Below are positions 55,367 to 64,000 of a DNA stretch of 64,000 nt, in pieces. A program made the position numbers and the translations under genes. The notes beneath the pieces were generated by a model. That model worked only from the letters and a program-made list of their open reading frames with translations, was not told where the DNA came from and did not search any database. Each line of letters begins with the position of its first letter. Position 1 is the stretch's first letter. This DNA is from JAMQKA01 sp043951865 (GTDB lineage Bacteria; Bacteroidota; Rhodothermia; Balneolales; Balneolaceae), in NCBI RefSeq assembly GCF_043951865.1, contig NZ_JBINJF010000005.1, forward strand, positions 165,681 through 229,680. The letters run 5' to 3'.

Positions 55367-56101
55367 ATGGAGCAAACAAACAACGAAGAGAAAGGAACCC
55401 TTTATCTCGTTCCCAATACATTAGGGAAAACGCCCGAAAACAATACTATTCCCGAATATGTACTTTCCGTAATCCGCAAGCTGGAGATCCTGGTCGTCGA
55501 AAACATTCAATCGGCCGTGCGATACCTGCAGTGGGTGGGCAATACCATCCCCGACTACGAAATTGAGTTCCTGTTGCTCGATAAAAATACTGCCGAACAG
55601 GAAAAAATCTCCTTCCTGCGGCCGCTTGAATCGGGGAATAATGTTGGCCTGTTATCTGAAGCGGGGTGCCCGGTGGTGGCAGATCCCGGCTCCGAACTGA
55701 TTCGCATGGCCCATAAACGAAATATCAGGGTAGTCCCGCTGGTGGGCCCCTCCTCCATCCTGCTGGCCCTGATGGGATCCGGCTTTAACGGGCAGCAGTT
55801 CGCCTTTCACGGCTACCTGCCGATTGACGCAGAGAAACGCCGAAAGGCGATCCGGGAGCTGGAACAGGAATCGCGGAAGAACAACCAGACCCAGATCTTT
55901 ATGGAGGCGCCGCACCGCAATGACGAGCTGTTGAAGGATGTTATCCAATGCTGCAGCGATTCGACCGAACTCTGCACGGCCACCAATCTTACACTGCCCG
56001 ACGAACGGATCATTTCTCAATCAATAAGCAAGTGGAAAAAGAGAGATCAGGTCTCCATCCACAAAGAACCGACGATCTTTCTGATTTCTACCGAAAATTA
56101 A
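55367..56101 (+). CDS. RsmI-like SAM-dependent methyltransferase (tetrapyrrole methylase fold)
   Basis: A 244-residue protein with the SAM-binding landmarks of the tetrapyrrole-methylase/RsmI superfamily: GTLYLVPNTLG at the N-terminus, LLSEAGCPVVADPGSELI (shown as SEAGCPVVADPG) near residue 97, and LVGPSSILLALMGSGF near 123. It resembles RsmI, which methylates C1402 of 16S rRNA, but lacks the usual N-terminal length and may be a paralog. Cytosolic. Convergent with gcvP, 6 bp apart. Confidence 0.86.
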   Translation: MEQTNNEEKGTLYLVPNTLGKTPENNTIPEYVLSVIRKLEILVVENIQSAVRYLQWVGNTIPDYEIEFLLLDKNTAEQEKISFLRPLESGNNVGLLSEAGCPVVADPGSELIRMAHKRNIRVVPLVGPSSILLALMGSGFNGQQFAFHGYLPIDAEKRRKAIRELEQESRKNNQTQIFMEAPHRNDELLKDVIQCCSDSTELCTATNLTLPDERIISQSISKWKKRDQVSIHKEPTIFLISTEN

Positions 56102-56107
56102 TCCACT

Positions 56108-59020
56108 CTACTCAACCGCTGCCGGCTGCTGTCCCTCAGAATAGGCTTCCAGTGGTACACAACTGCACATCAGGTTGCGGTCGCCATAGGCATCATCCAC
56201 GCGACTGACGGCCGGCCAGAATTTATTGAACCGGAGACGATCAAGGGGAAACACCGCCCGCTCGCGGTCATACGGCCGGTCCCATCGGCTGCTCATTGCC
56301 ACCCGCATGGTATGGGGAGCATTCCGCAGCAGGTTCTGTTCTTTATCGGCCAGCCCGTCCTCAATCTCTCTGATCTCATCCCGTATGGCGATCATCGCCT
56401 CGCAAAAGCGATCCAGCTCCTCCTTCGATTCACTTTCGGTGGGCTCAATCATCAGGGTTCCCGGCACCGGGAACGACATGGTCGGGGCGTGGAACCCGTA
56501 ATCCATCAGCCGCTTGGCGACATCCACCGAATCGATTCCCGCAGACTGCTTAAACGGGCGCAAGTCAACAATAAACTCGTGTGCCGTTCGCCCGTTCTTC
56601 CCGGTATAGAGCACCGGGTAATGATCTTTCAGCCGCTCTTTTAAATAATTGGAATTGAGAATAGCGACCTCCGTTGCCCGTTTCAATCCGCCGGCGCCCA
56701 TCAGCTTGATGTATGCATAGGAGATTGACAGGATGCTTGCGCTGCCCCACGGTGCAGCTGAAATGCCGTGAATCGCCTGCTCCCCCCCGGTCGGAATGAC
56801 CGCATTGGTCGGAAGAAACGGCTGAAGATGTTTTCCAGCCGCTATAGGCCCCATTCCCGGTCCACCGCCGCCGTGCGGGATACAAAACGTTTTATGCAGG
56901 TTCAGATGGCACACATCCGCGCCGATCTCCGCCGGACTGGTCAGCCCCACCTGTGCATTCATGTTGGCGCCATCCAGGTAAACGAGTCCCCCATGCTCGT
57001 GGATAAGAGCACAAATCTTCCTGATATCTTCTTCAAAAACGCCATGCGTAGAGGGATAGGTTACCATCAGGGCCGCCAGCTTCTCCTTGTTTGCCTCTAC
57101 TTTGCCGGCCAGGTCCTCCAGGTCGATATTTCCGTGCTCATCACACTGGGTGACGACCACCTCCATCCCGGCCATTACGGCGCTTGCCGGGTTGGTTCCG
57201 TGGGCCGAATCGGGCACGATCGTCACGTTGCGATGTTCCTCCCCACGGCTTCTGTGGAAGGCCCGAATCGCCATGAGACCGGCGTACTCTCCCTGGGCAC
57301 CGGAGTTGGGCTGGAGAGAGACCGCTTCAAAACCGGTAATCGCCTTGAGCTGCTCCTTCAACCGTTTAAAAAGGGTGCGGTATCCCTCCGCCTGGTCTAC
57401 CGGCGCAAAAGGATGAATCTTGGCAAATTTTGGCCAGCTCAGGGGTATCATCTCGGCGGTGGCGTTGAGCTTCATCGTGCAGGACCCGAGCGATATCATG
57501 GAGTGTACCAGCGAGAGATCCCGGTTTTCCAGTTGTTTGAGATATCGCAGCATCTCATGCTCGGAATGGTACAGGTTAAATACCGGGTGCTCCAGGTAGG
57601 AACTTGTCCTCGTCAATCGTTCGGGGTAGTCGACTTCCGCCCTTTCTGACAGCTGATCCAGATCCACTTCCAGGTTGCGGCCCGTGGCTTTGGCAAAAAT
57701 ATCCAGCACTTGGGCAACATCATCAAGGTCTTTCACTTCATCAAAAGAGATCCCGATGCAGCCATCGCCAAAATAGCGAAAGTTCACCTGCTGTTTGAGC
57801 GCCTGTATCTCAATCGAACGCTGCTGTTCACGGGTTGTACGAACTTTTAGCGTATCAAAATACGTGGTATTTCCAACCTCAAAGCCCAGTTTCCCGAGTG
57901 CCTTTTCGGCCGTTTGGGTAAGCCCGTGAATGCGTTCGGCAATGCGGCGCAGGCCCCGGGGACCGTGGTAAACGGCATAGAACCCGGCCATCACCGCCAG
58001 CAGCACCTGTGCCGTACAGATGTTGGAAGTCGCCTTTTCCCGCCGGATATGCTGCTCACGAGTCTGCAGCGCCATTCGGTAAGCGGGATTTCCCTCCGCA
58101 TCCTGGGTTACCCCGATAATTCGCCCCGGTATTTTGCGCTGGTATTCTTCACGGGTTGCAAAGTAAGCGGCATGCGGACCGCCATATCCCAGCGGTATGC
58201 CAAATCGCTGGGTTGACCCCACGACCACATCCGCCCCCATTTCGCCGGGCGGCGTCAGTATGGCGAGGCTCAGCAGGTCGGCGGCCACAACGGTTTTTAC
58301 GCCTTGCTTCCCGGCTGCGTCAATCAGGCCGGTGTAGTCATAAACCTCCCCGTCGGTGGCGGGATACTGGAGCAGCATGCCAAACAGCCGTGGATCATCG
58401 ATATCCACCTCTTCATGATCACCGATAACCAGCTTAATACCCTGGGGCTCCGCCCGTCCCCTCAGCACATCAATCGTCTGCGGGTGGCATTCTTCGGAAA
58501 CAAAAAACGTGTGTGCATGCTTTCGCTTCGATCCCCTGCGCGAGGAATAGAGCATCGACATCGCCTCGGCGGCAGCGGTGCCTTCATCCAGCAGCGAAGC
58601 GTTGGCCAGTTCAAGTCCCGCAAGGTCCGAAACCATCGTCTGAAAATTAATCAGCGCTTCCAGGCGGCCTTGCGCGATTTCTGCCTGGTACGGAGTGTAG
58701 GAGGTATACCAGCCGGGATTTTCCAGCACATTCCGCTGAATCACATTCGGGGTCAGCGTATCATAATATCCCATCCCGATAAATGATTTGTAAATTTCAT
58801 TCTTGTCAGCCACCTCCCGGAATTGTTCCAGGAACCGGTATTCACTCATCGGCTCCTCCAGCTGAATATCCTCCTTCAGCCGGATATCACCGGGTACGGT
58901 TTCATCCATTAACTGATCAAGGGATTCCGCCCCGATTGTTTGTAGCATCTCGTTGACCTGTTTGTCATCGGGACCGATATGTCGATGCCAAAACCGCTCT
59001 TTATCAAAATTAATACTCAT
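56108..59020 (-). CDS. gcvP: Glycine dehydrogenase (decarboxylating), P-protein
   Basis: A 970-residue PLP enzyme of the glycine cleavage system, releasing CO2 and passing the aminomethyl group to GcvH. It is the long single-chain form, with a homologous N-terminal half and a catalytic C-terminal half. The PLP lysine lies in NLHKTFCIPHGGGGPG near residue 705. Other landmarks are FIGMGYYDT near 80 and PNSGAQGEYAG near 562. gcvT and gcvH are not adjacent, and no glycine riboswitch is seen upstream. Confidence 0.97.
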   Translation of the reverse strand: MSINFDKERFWHRHIGPDDKQVNEMLQTIGAESLDQLMDETVPGDIRLKEDIQLEEPMSEYRFLEQFREVADKNEIYKSFIGMGYYDTLTPNVIQRNVLENPGWYTSYTPYQAEIAQGRLEALINFQTMVSDLAGLELANASLLDEGTAAAEAMSMLYSSRRGSKRKHAHTFFVSEECHPQTIDVLRGRAEPQGIKLVIGDHEEVDIDDPRLFGMLLQYPATDGEVYDYTGLIDAAGKQGVKTVVAADLLSLAILTPPGEMGADVVVGSTQRFGIPLGYGGPHAAYFATREEYQRKIPGRIIGVTQDAEGNPAYRMALQTREQHIRREKATSNICTAQVLLAVMAGFYAVYHGPRGLRRIAERIHGLTQTAEKALGKLGFEVGNTTYFDTLKVRTTREQQRSIEIQALKQQVNFRYFGDGCIGISFDEVKDLDDVAQVLDIFAKATGRNLEVDLDQLSERAEVDYPERLTRTSSYLEHPVFNLYHSEHEMLRYLKQLENRDLSLVHSMISLGSCTMKLNATAEMIPLSWPKFAKIHPFAPVDQAEGYRTLFKRLKEQLKAITGFEAVSLQPNSGAQGEYAGLMAIRAFHRSRGEEHRNVTIVPDSAHGTNPASAVMAGMEVVVTQCDEHGNIDLEDLAGKVEANKEKLAALMVTYPSTHGVFEEDIRKICALIHEHGGLVYLDGANMNAQVGLTSPAEIGADVCHLNLHKTFCIPHGGGGPGMGPIAAGKHLQPFLPTNAVIPTGGEQAIHGISAAPWGSASILSISYAYIKLMGAGGLKRATEVAILNSNYLKERLKDHYPVLYTGKNGRTAHEFIVDLRPFKQSAGIDSVDVAKRLMDYGFHAPTMSFPVPGTLMIEPTESESKEELDRFCEAMIAIRDEIREIEDGLADKEQNLLRNAPHTMRVAMSSRWDRPYDRERAVFPLDRLRFNKFWPAVSRVDDAYGDRNLMCSCVPLEAYSEGQQPAAVE

Positions 59021-59286
59021 TTAGCTGATTTTTGGGTAAATAGTTTAGAAAGAATGGTTCTCATAACTTCGTTGATCTGCAGATCTTTACACACTTGCCA
59101 TTAAATCATTAAATGGCCTTATCAGATTCACAAAAGGTAAGCAAGATGCGGATAAAATTACAGAGGCAACCAGACCCCGCATTGTCTTTTTTATAACGGT
59201 CAAAACTCTCGGTGCTGTACGCCTTGCCAATGGAAAATGTAAAAACAGGGAGACTCTGCACCAATACAGTGTTACACTCTTCTAAA
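59021..59286. other. Upstream region of gcvP, no gene seen
   Basis: With the adjoining element A2 and the stretch to 59685, about 660 bp lack a supported gene. Short open frames here show no family resemblance. It should hold the gcvP promoter. Confidence 0.4.
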
Positions 59287-59426
59287 GAGTGTTTTAAAAA
59301 ACCAGGGACTTTGGTCAGGGTCACCCCCTGAGCGAATTCGGAACCACAGTTTATATCCCATAAATGAGGATTTCGAATTCGCGAAAATGCCGATATGGGC
59401 CAAAATAACGGTTTTGCAAAGGTCTC
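59287..59426 (+). repeat. Type A intergenic element, copy A2 (140 bp)
   Basis: The left end GAGTGTTTTAAAAAAC is degraded, while the right end GTTTTGCAAAGGTCTC is intact. The core matches A1 closely: CCTGAGCGAATTCG, then CATAAATGAGG (ATAAATGAGG in both), then TTTCGAATTCGC. The stem is kept with one change to a G-T wobble. The length is exactly that of A1. Confidence 0.78.
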
Positions 59427-59685
59427 TTAAAATCTGGATTCGCACTTTTTTAGCAACCCCGGGTATGTTCATCAAAACACAACAATATCAACTCCAGAAA
59501 GTTTATATTTTTTCAGGTTCACTTTTTTATCTTAGTTTAGAAGCGTTTTTAACAATGGCTCAACTGCCGAATTCCGACGATTTACTGTACCTGCAATCCG
59601 AAACTGTTACCTTCGGGCAGGCGCCGGATTCACAAGAGCTTCCATGTGTTATTCGTTGAACCAGCTTAATTTAACAACAGCGGGT

Positions 59686-61695
59686 ATGATCCCTGACAAA
59701 ACCGGTTTTCTCGTTACCCTTATCTTGTTTTTCACCCCTTTACTGGCGTTCACGCAAAGCCAGTCCAAATTGGTGGTAGAGCCCTCATCCCTTTCGCTCG
59801 AGGTGGATGAGCAGACCTCCCTGGACGCAACGGTTTATGATGCCAATGGCAAAGCTACGCAGGACACCGTTATTTTTTACTCCCGGGCCCGGGCCTCGGT
59901 TTCTGTTACGCCGGAGGGACAGGTAAAGGCGTTTGAACCGGGTCGTTTTAAAATTGTTGCCGTGGCCGTCAACCAGGGGGCCCAGCTTACGGAGATAGTA
60001 CCCGTGGAGGTGGCCCACCCGCCTATCGAGACGATATCGCTTACGAACCTACCGGCAAATATTTATGCCGGGACTACGCTTCCCCTCCACTTCAGCGTGA
60101 CTGATGCCAGCGGCAGGGAGCGAGATGAGGTGGATCTCGCGCTCTCCAGCTCCGACCCGTCGATTGCGGAAGTGAACCAATTCGAACAGCTTGCGGCAAA
60201 GAACCCCGGGATGGTCACCCTGACGGCTGCCGCAGAATCCATGAGCCGGTCGTGGGAACTGGAGGTGCTCCCAAATCCGGTTGCAAAAATTCAGCTTACT
60301 GCAGATGCCTCCGAGGTGCGGACCGGGGATGTCGTACACCTGGAAGCCAAGCCGTTGACTTCCGAGGGAGAAACCGTAGCAGACGCTCCTGTCACCTACT
60401 CTTTCACATATACCGGGGGTGAGGGACGCGGCGAAGGAGCAGCCGGTAAAATTGAACAGGACGGTCGCTTTGTGGCCAATAAACCGGGACTGTACACGCT
60501 GATCGCCAAGTCGGCATCCGCCGTGGATGAGCATATGATCCGCGTAACGCCCCGTAACGTTCAGAAGGACCTCAGGGTTGTGGGCCACGGGCAGGTACTG
60601 GACAAGCACACCTCCGACCTGTGGGTGTGGGAAGGTGTTGACGGTCGCGACTATGCCGTGACCGGAACCTGGGGGGCGGCCGGCGAAGCTTTTTTCTGGG
60701 ATGTCACCGATCCGGCCAAGATGCAGATTGTCGATACTGTTACCGTAGATGCCCGTACGGTCAACGATGTAAAAATCTCTGAAGATGGCCGTATTTGCGT
60801 GTTGACAAGGGAAGGCGCCTCCGACCGCAAAAACGGGATTGTCATCCTGGATGTGACGGATCCCCGAAATGTCAAACGAATTAGCGAATACAACGAGGGA
60901 CTGACGGGAGGAGTGCACAATGCGTTCATATGGAACGATCACGTGTTTGCCGTCAACAACGGTCGGCGCTACGATATCATCAATATTGAAGATCCCGCGA
61001 ATCCCAAAACCGTCAGCCGGTTTGAGCTGGATACGCCCGGCCATGCGGTCCATGATGTTTGGGTGGAAAACGGGATAGCCTACTCCTCGAACTGGAAAGA
61101 CGGCGTGCAGATTGTTGATGTGGGAAGTACCCCGCAGGCCCATACTCCCGAAAAGCACGATGCGGGGGTTGGCTCTCCGGATAACCCTGTAAAGCTCGGC
61201 AGTTACACCTATCCGAGCGGGTGGAATCACGCGGCATTTCCCTTCAAGAGTCAATCGACCGGTGACTTCTACGTCATTGCCGGCGATGAGGCATTTCCCA
61301 ACGGCATAGCGATCCGCGACCAGCCGACGATTCCCGACGGATGGATCCACTTCATCAAGTTCGAGGATGGCTGGGATCAACCCCGTGAAGTGGCGCGTTA
61401 CCAGGTGCCGGAAGCGGGAACGCACAACTTCTGGGTCAAAGGCGATACTCTCTATGTGGCCTACTACAATGCGGGACTCCGGGTCGTGGATATTTCCGGT
61501 GACCTGATGGGGAACCTGTATGAACAGGGGCGTGAAATTGCAAAATTTTTGCCGATGCACCACGAGGCGATCGTTCCCAACGCCGCCATGAGCTGGGGGC
61601 CACAGCCCTACAAAGGATATATTTTTGTATCTGACTGGAACTCAGGCTTGTGGGCACTCAAACTGGAGGAGAATACCCGTCGGAGTTCACGTTAA
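59686..61695 (+). CDS. Secreted Ig-like/LVIVD beta-propeller protein
   Basis: A 669-residue exported protein. It has a signal peptide (about 1-26), then three bacterial Ig-like or BIG2-type domains (about 27-300; for example SLSLEVDEQTSLDATVYDANGK, shown as SLEVDEQTSLDATVYD). A propeller with LVIVD-type blades follows (about 310-660), marked by VILDVTDPRNVKRI, DIINIEDPANPKTV, VQIVDV and LRVVDISGDL. LVIVD proteins are surface or periplasmic and of unknown function. It precedes a YVTN-like propeller gene, likely functionally linked. The ATG at 59686 places the hydrophobic core at the N-terminus. Confidence 0.87.
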   Translation: MIPDKTGFLVTLILFFTPLLAFTQSQSKLVVEPSSLSLEVDEQTSLDATVYDANGKATQDTVIFYSRARASVSVTPEGQVKAFEPGRFKIVAVAVNQGAQLTEIVPVEVAHPPIETISLTNLPANIYAGTTLPLHFSVTDASGRERDEVDLALSSSDPSIAEVNQFEQLAAKNPGMVTLTAAAESMSRSWELEVLPNPVAKIQLTADASEVRTGDVVHLEAKPLTSEGETVADAPVTYSFTYTGGEGRGEGAAGKIEQDGRFVANKPGLYTLIAKSASAVDEHMIRVTPRNVQKDLRVVGHGQVLDKHTSDLWVWEGVDGRDYAVTGTWGAAGEAFFWDVTDPAKMQIVDTVTVDARTVNDVKISEDGRICVLTREGASDRKNGIVILDVTDPRNVKRISEYNEGLTGGVHNAFIWNDHVFAVNNGRRYDIINIEDPANPKTVSRFELDTPGHAVHDVWVENGIAYSSNWKDGVQIVDVGSTPQAHTPEKHDAGVGSPDNPVKLGSYTYPSGWNHAAFPFKSQSTGDFYVIAGDEAFPNGIAIRDQPTIPDGWIHFIKFEDGWDQPREVARYQVPEAGTHNFWVKGDTLYVAYYNAGLRVVDISGDLMGNLYEQGREIAKFLPMHHEAIVPNAAMSWGPQPYKGYIFVSDWNSGLWALKLEENTRRSSR

Positions 61696-61697
61696 CT

Positions 61698-61725
61698 TTA
61701 GTTATCAGTTATTGGTCATTAGTTG
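61698..61725. repeat. Degenerate heptamer array, four units
   Basis: TTAGTTA, TCAGTTA, TTGGTCA, TTAGTTG, starting 2 bp after the stop of the Ig/LVIVD gene. The remainder of the gap to 62006 shows no gene. Confidence 0.6.
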
Positions 61726-62005
61726 ATTTGTATTTTTCGCTGGTATCGGTTGCAGCCTCGATCTTTATTTGCTCACGTTACAGTACAGTTCGGTGGCTCA
61801 TTTCCTAATGTAATGTAGAAATCTCGTTGAAGAAGACTTTATAAAATATACAGTTTCAATTACAATCTCTTTCAAAAAGCGATAATATTGGCATCCGTTG
61901 GGAGCAAAACGACAGGCAATTCATTTTGGGAATCTACCTGAAATATTCCCGGCTCGCTTCCTGTTTTCTGGTTTCAGACTTGCAAAAACTTTGACTCTTT
62001 TCCTT

Positions 62006-63148
62006 ATGAAAAATTCAGACTTATCCAGATCAGCGCTTTTTTTAGCCGTTTTTGCAGCTATTTGCTGCTTCACCCTGTGGCCATTTGAGCGGGCCACGGC
62101 CCAGCAATACCGGGTGTACGTGGCGGCAGAGTCGGACGATGAGGTCGCCCTGGTCACGTTTGATGCCAACACGGGTCAGGGTTTTGTGGAGGATGTCGTT
62201 GGGGTCGGCCAGTACCCCACCGAAACCGAGGGGCCGCACGGCATTACCGTATCCCCTGACGGCGACCACTGGTTTGTCTCGGTAGCCCACGGCAATCCCT
62301 ACGGGTGGCTGTACAAGTTTACGACGGGAGATAATAACTTTGTAGAACGAACCGAGCTGGGGCTTTTTCCAGCAAGCATGGAAGTTTCTGCGCTGACCGG
62401 CGTGCTGTATGTAATCAACTTTAACCTGCACGGCGATATGGAACCAAGTACCGTTTCAGTGGTGGATCCCGAAGCGATGGAAGTAGTCAGGGAGATAATA
62501 ACCGGCATCATGCCCCACGGATCCCGCATCAGCAGCGACGGCAAGCGGCAGTATCACGTCTCAATGATGACAGATGAATTGATGGAGATCAACACCCTGA
62601 CAATGGATATTTCACGCCGGCTGAATGTGGCCCCTGAAACCTCCGCCTCCGCCGGCAGCCCGGATGCCACGATGCATCAAGCCTCTCACAACGCGCATCC
62701 CAAGCCCCGGGCCAAACCGACCTGGGCCGATCCACATCCCGCAAAATCCCTGGTATATGTGGCCAACAACGGTTCGGATGAGGCAGTGGAGGTCGATACA
62801 AAATCCTGGAAAGTGACACGCAGATTCAACACGGGGAAAGGTCCCTATAACCTGGAAGTCAGCCACGACGGGAAACTGCTGGTTGTCACCTACAAAGGAG
62901 AGGGGGCAACGGGCGTTTGGGACCTGGAAGAGGGTCGCGAACTGGCAAAAATTAAAAACAGCCGTCTTGTTTCCCACGGAGTCTCCATCTCACCGGACAA
63001 CCGCTTTGCTTTCATCTCTGTAGAGGGAAAAAACGGGGAACCAGGCTCTGTGGATGTCATCGACCTGCATAAGCTGGAACTCGCCGAAGTTATTGAAGTG
63101 GGCAAACAGGCGGGCGGCATCATGCACTGGAAGATGACTGAGGAGTAA
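62006..63148 (+). CDS. Secreted YVTN-type beta-propeller protein with a His/Pro-rich insert
   Basis: A 380-residue exported propeller. It has a signal peptide (about 1-33, ending ATAQQ) and blades of the YVTN/cytochrome-D1-like type (YRVYVAAESDDEVALVTFD, GPHGITVSPDGDHWFVS, GVLYVINFN, LVYVANNGSDEAVEVD, NLEVSHDGKLLVVTYKG). A low-complexity stretch of about 35 residues (around 208-243) between two blades is rich in Ala, Pro and His (HQASHNAHPKPRAKP), which could bind metal. No heme motif was seen. The ATG at 62006 is preferred for the signal peptide. It is the last gene before a terminator. Confidence 0.85.
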   Translation: MKNSDLSRSALFLAVFAAICCFTLWPFERATAQQYRVYVAAESDDEVALVTFDANTGQGFVEDVVGVGQYPTETEGPHGITVSPDGDHWFVSVAHGNPYGWLYKFTTGDNNFVERTELGLFPASMEVSALTGVLYVINFNLHGDMEPSTVSVVDPEAMEVVREIITGIMPHGSRISSDGKRQYHVSMMTDELMEINTLTMDISRRLNVAPETSASAGSPDATMHQASHNAHPKPRAKPTWADPHPAKSLVYVANNGSDEAVEVDTKSWKVTRRFNTGKGPYNLEVSHDGKLLVVTYKGEGATGVWDLEEGRELAKIKNSRLVSHGVSISPDNRFAFISVEGKNGEPGSVDVIDLHKLELAEVIEVGKQAGGIMHWKMTEE

Positions 63149-63493
63149 GTAACTGTTGATATCTTCGATGCTTTTCCTGTTGCAGTCCCTCCCCTTCTCA
63201 TTTTACGAAACTGTTTCCATCAGTATTTTCATGGATATCAAGTTATCGCCAGGCAGAAAGAGCATCTGCTGACCGGTCATCCAGCACAATCATTGTAAAG
63301 CCCGCACAACCCAGCTTGTCGTTATAACTCGAGCAGTCTGCTGTAAGTGAGGCAAGGATGAATGTAGAATCAGGGATAACGAATTCCGGGTCCCGAAGGC
63401 GAGCATGAAAACCACCCTGCGTACGGGGCTGCTGACGGTTGAAGACGCCGGCTGGCAATGGGATGGAGCCTATCTCCCGCGACACGGTCCTTC
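63149..63493. other. Long 3' region, no supported gene
   Basis: About 345 bp from the propeller stop to the terminator. Open frames on both strands are short and without family resemblance. It is either a long 3' untranslated region or the locus of a small RNA that ends at the terminator. Confidence 0.35.
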
Positions 63494-63522
63494 CCCTCTG
63501 CCGCCCGGCAGAGGGATTTTTT
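63494..63522 (+). terminator. Intrinsic terminator
   Basis: CCCTCTGCCG (63494-63503) and CGGCAGAGGG (63506-63515) form a strong stem followed by ATTTTTTAT. It is on the plus strand, 345 bp past the propeller gene. Confidence 0.8.
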
Positions 63523-63558
63523 ATCTTCTCAATATTATGCCGGTATCTTCTGACAAAA

Positions 63559-63624
63559 AAGATGGTATCTTTTTCTCCTTAAGATGGTATCTTTTTTTGT
63601 ATAAGATGGTATCTTTTTTTTCAG
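63559..63624. repeat. Tandem 22-bp repeat, three units
   Basis: Three units of exactly 22 bp, each beginning AAGATGGTATCTTTTT. The unit core AGAT-GGT-ATCT is a small palindrome. A partial match (GGTATCTTC) lies just before at 63542. A regulatory or binding array is possible. Confidence 0.7.
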
Positions 63625-64000
63625 GAGCTATTGCCCCGGTTGTTTAGGTCCTTTCTTTGTTCATTTTTTCATCGAAGAAAAACAAAAAAATTACCGGCGG
63701 AGGATGGGAATTATGAATGGAAAATTAGAAATGATGAATTTCGAAGGGGTGATCGTTTGAACGTGTCAAGCAATTGTTCCGATACCGGAAGAAGTGTTGT
63801 CTGACGAGGGAGCGAGCTACAAAATATACAACTTGGTCTTTCCCGGCCTTGAATGGGGCGCGGAGGCCGAAGCCGGCGTTTGTGGATGTTGCACCGGTGA
63901 GAACCTTGATAGCGGGCAGCCGGCGTGACGGACCATCAACATCCACGCCTGCACAGGCTGCAGCGGGTGCCCCATTCACCGCCTTGAGTTTTTGGTTCCT
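63625..64000. other. Window end: GC-rich noncoding stretch, possibly a repeated element
   Basis: From about 63657 the order GTTCATTTTTT, A-rich run, CCGGCGGAGGATGGG repeats the layout near 10658. The window ends in a run reading TTGAGTTTTTGGTTCCT, which could be the other end. An 84-codon minus-strand frame (63725-63979) is low complexity and not supported as a gene. Confidence 0.4.

Noticed and set aside
59021..59286. Glycine riboswitch upstream of gcvP
   Set aside because: No tandem aptamer pattern is visible between the gene start and the type A element.
60049..61563. 504-codon open frame on the minus strand
   Set aside because: Antisense to the Ig/LVIVD propeller gene, which has a signal peptide and clear repeats. 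A shadow frame.
63725..63979. 84-residue minus-strand gene at the window end
   Set aside because: Low-complexity, no recognisable domain, and located in a GC-rich stretch that resembles a noncoding element.

Overview
The window is a bacterial chromosome segment that fits the Balneolota/Rhodothermota side of the Bacteroidota assemblage best. Supporting signs are a large secreted BNR-repeat protein ending in the FPNPFNPTT-type sorting tail of those phyla, acidic proteins, a bactofilin, one candidate promoter of the Bacteroidota TAnnTTTG type, and short degenerate heptamer arrays between genes. No phage, plasmid, rRNA, transposase or CRISPR array was seen. The phylum call is inference.

Region by region: 0.1-6.5 kb (minus) holds alanine racemase, an M20 amidohydrolase, a leaderless M23 peptidase-fold protein, an ornithine/alanine-racemase-family enzyme, a GNAT and a sodium/solute symporter, probably an amino-acid (D-amino-acid) uptake and salvage block. 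6.9-8.9 kb carries a bactofilin and an actin/ParM-like ATPase whose phosphate-1 motif lies at the C-terminus, as if circularly permuted. 9-16.4 kb has ornithine and lysine aminotransferases, an initiator tRNA, an SDR, PurL and a HAD phosphatase. 16.5-19.5 kb is a LemA/TPM/NIPSNAP/TPM envelope cluster. 19.6-34.3 kb covers a FadE-type acyl-CoA dehydrogenase with a TetR regulator, an OmpA protein, TrmB, PdxH, a redoxin, a tandem esterase, a radical SAM enzyme, a lipoprotein, and an aldehyde dehydrogenase next to an aminotransferase.

34.9-42.7 kb contains the sorted BNR protein, a thioredoxin-fold protein, a UbiA prenyltransferase, a glycosylase-labelled protein, a MITE-like element and AnmK. 42.9-52 kb is the aspartate-family block: a threonine-synthase-like enzyme fused to a LeuA-type regulatory domain faces a six-gene operon dapB-dapA-dapD-thrA-thrB-thrC. 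52.6-63.1 kb holds a DUF819 membrane protein, small membrane proteins, an RsmI-like methyltransferase, GcvP and two secreted beta-propeller proteins.

Metabolically, the window makes lysine and threonine from aspartate (dap-thr operon) and degrades lysine, ornithine and glycine (Lat, RocD, GcvP), with PdxH supplying PLP to the many PLP enzymes. The strongest unexplained signals are the permuted actin, the regulatory fusion, and two families of short intergenic elements (about 140 and 118 bp) that share terminal inverted repeats; one family carries two hairpins with mutually complementary loops and compensatory changes.
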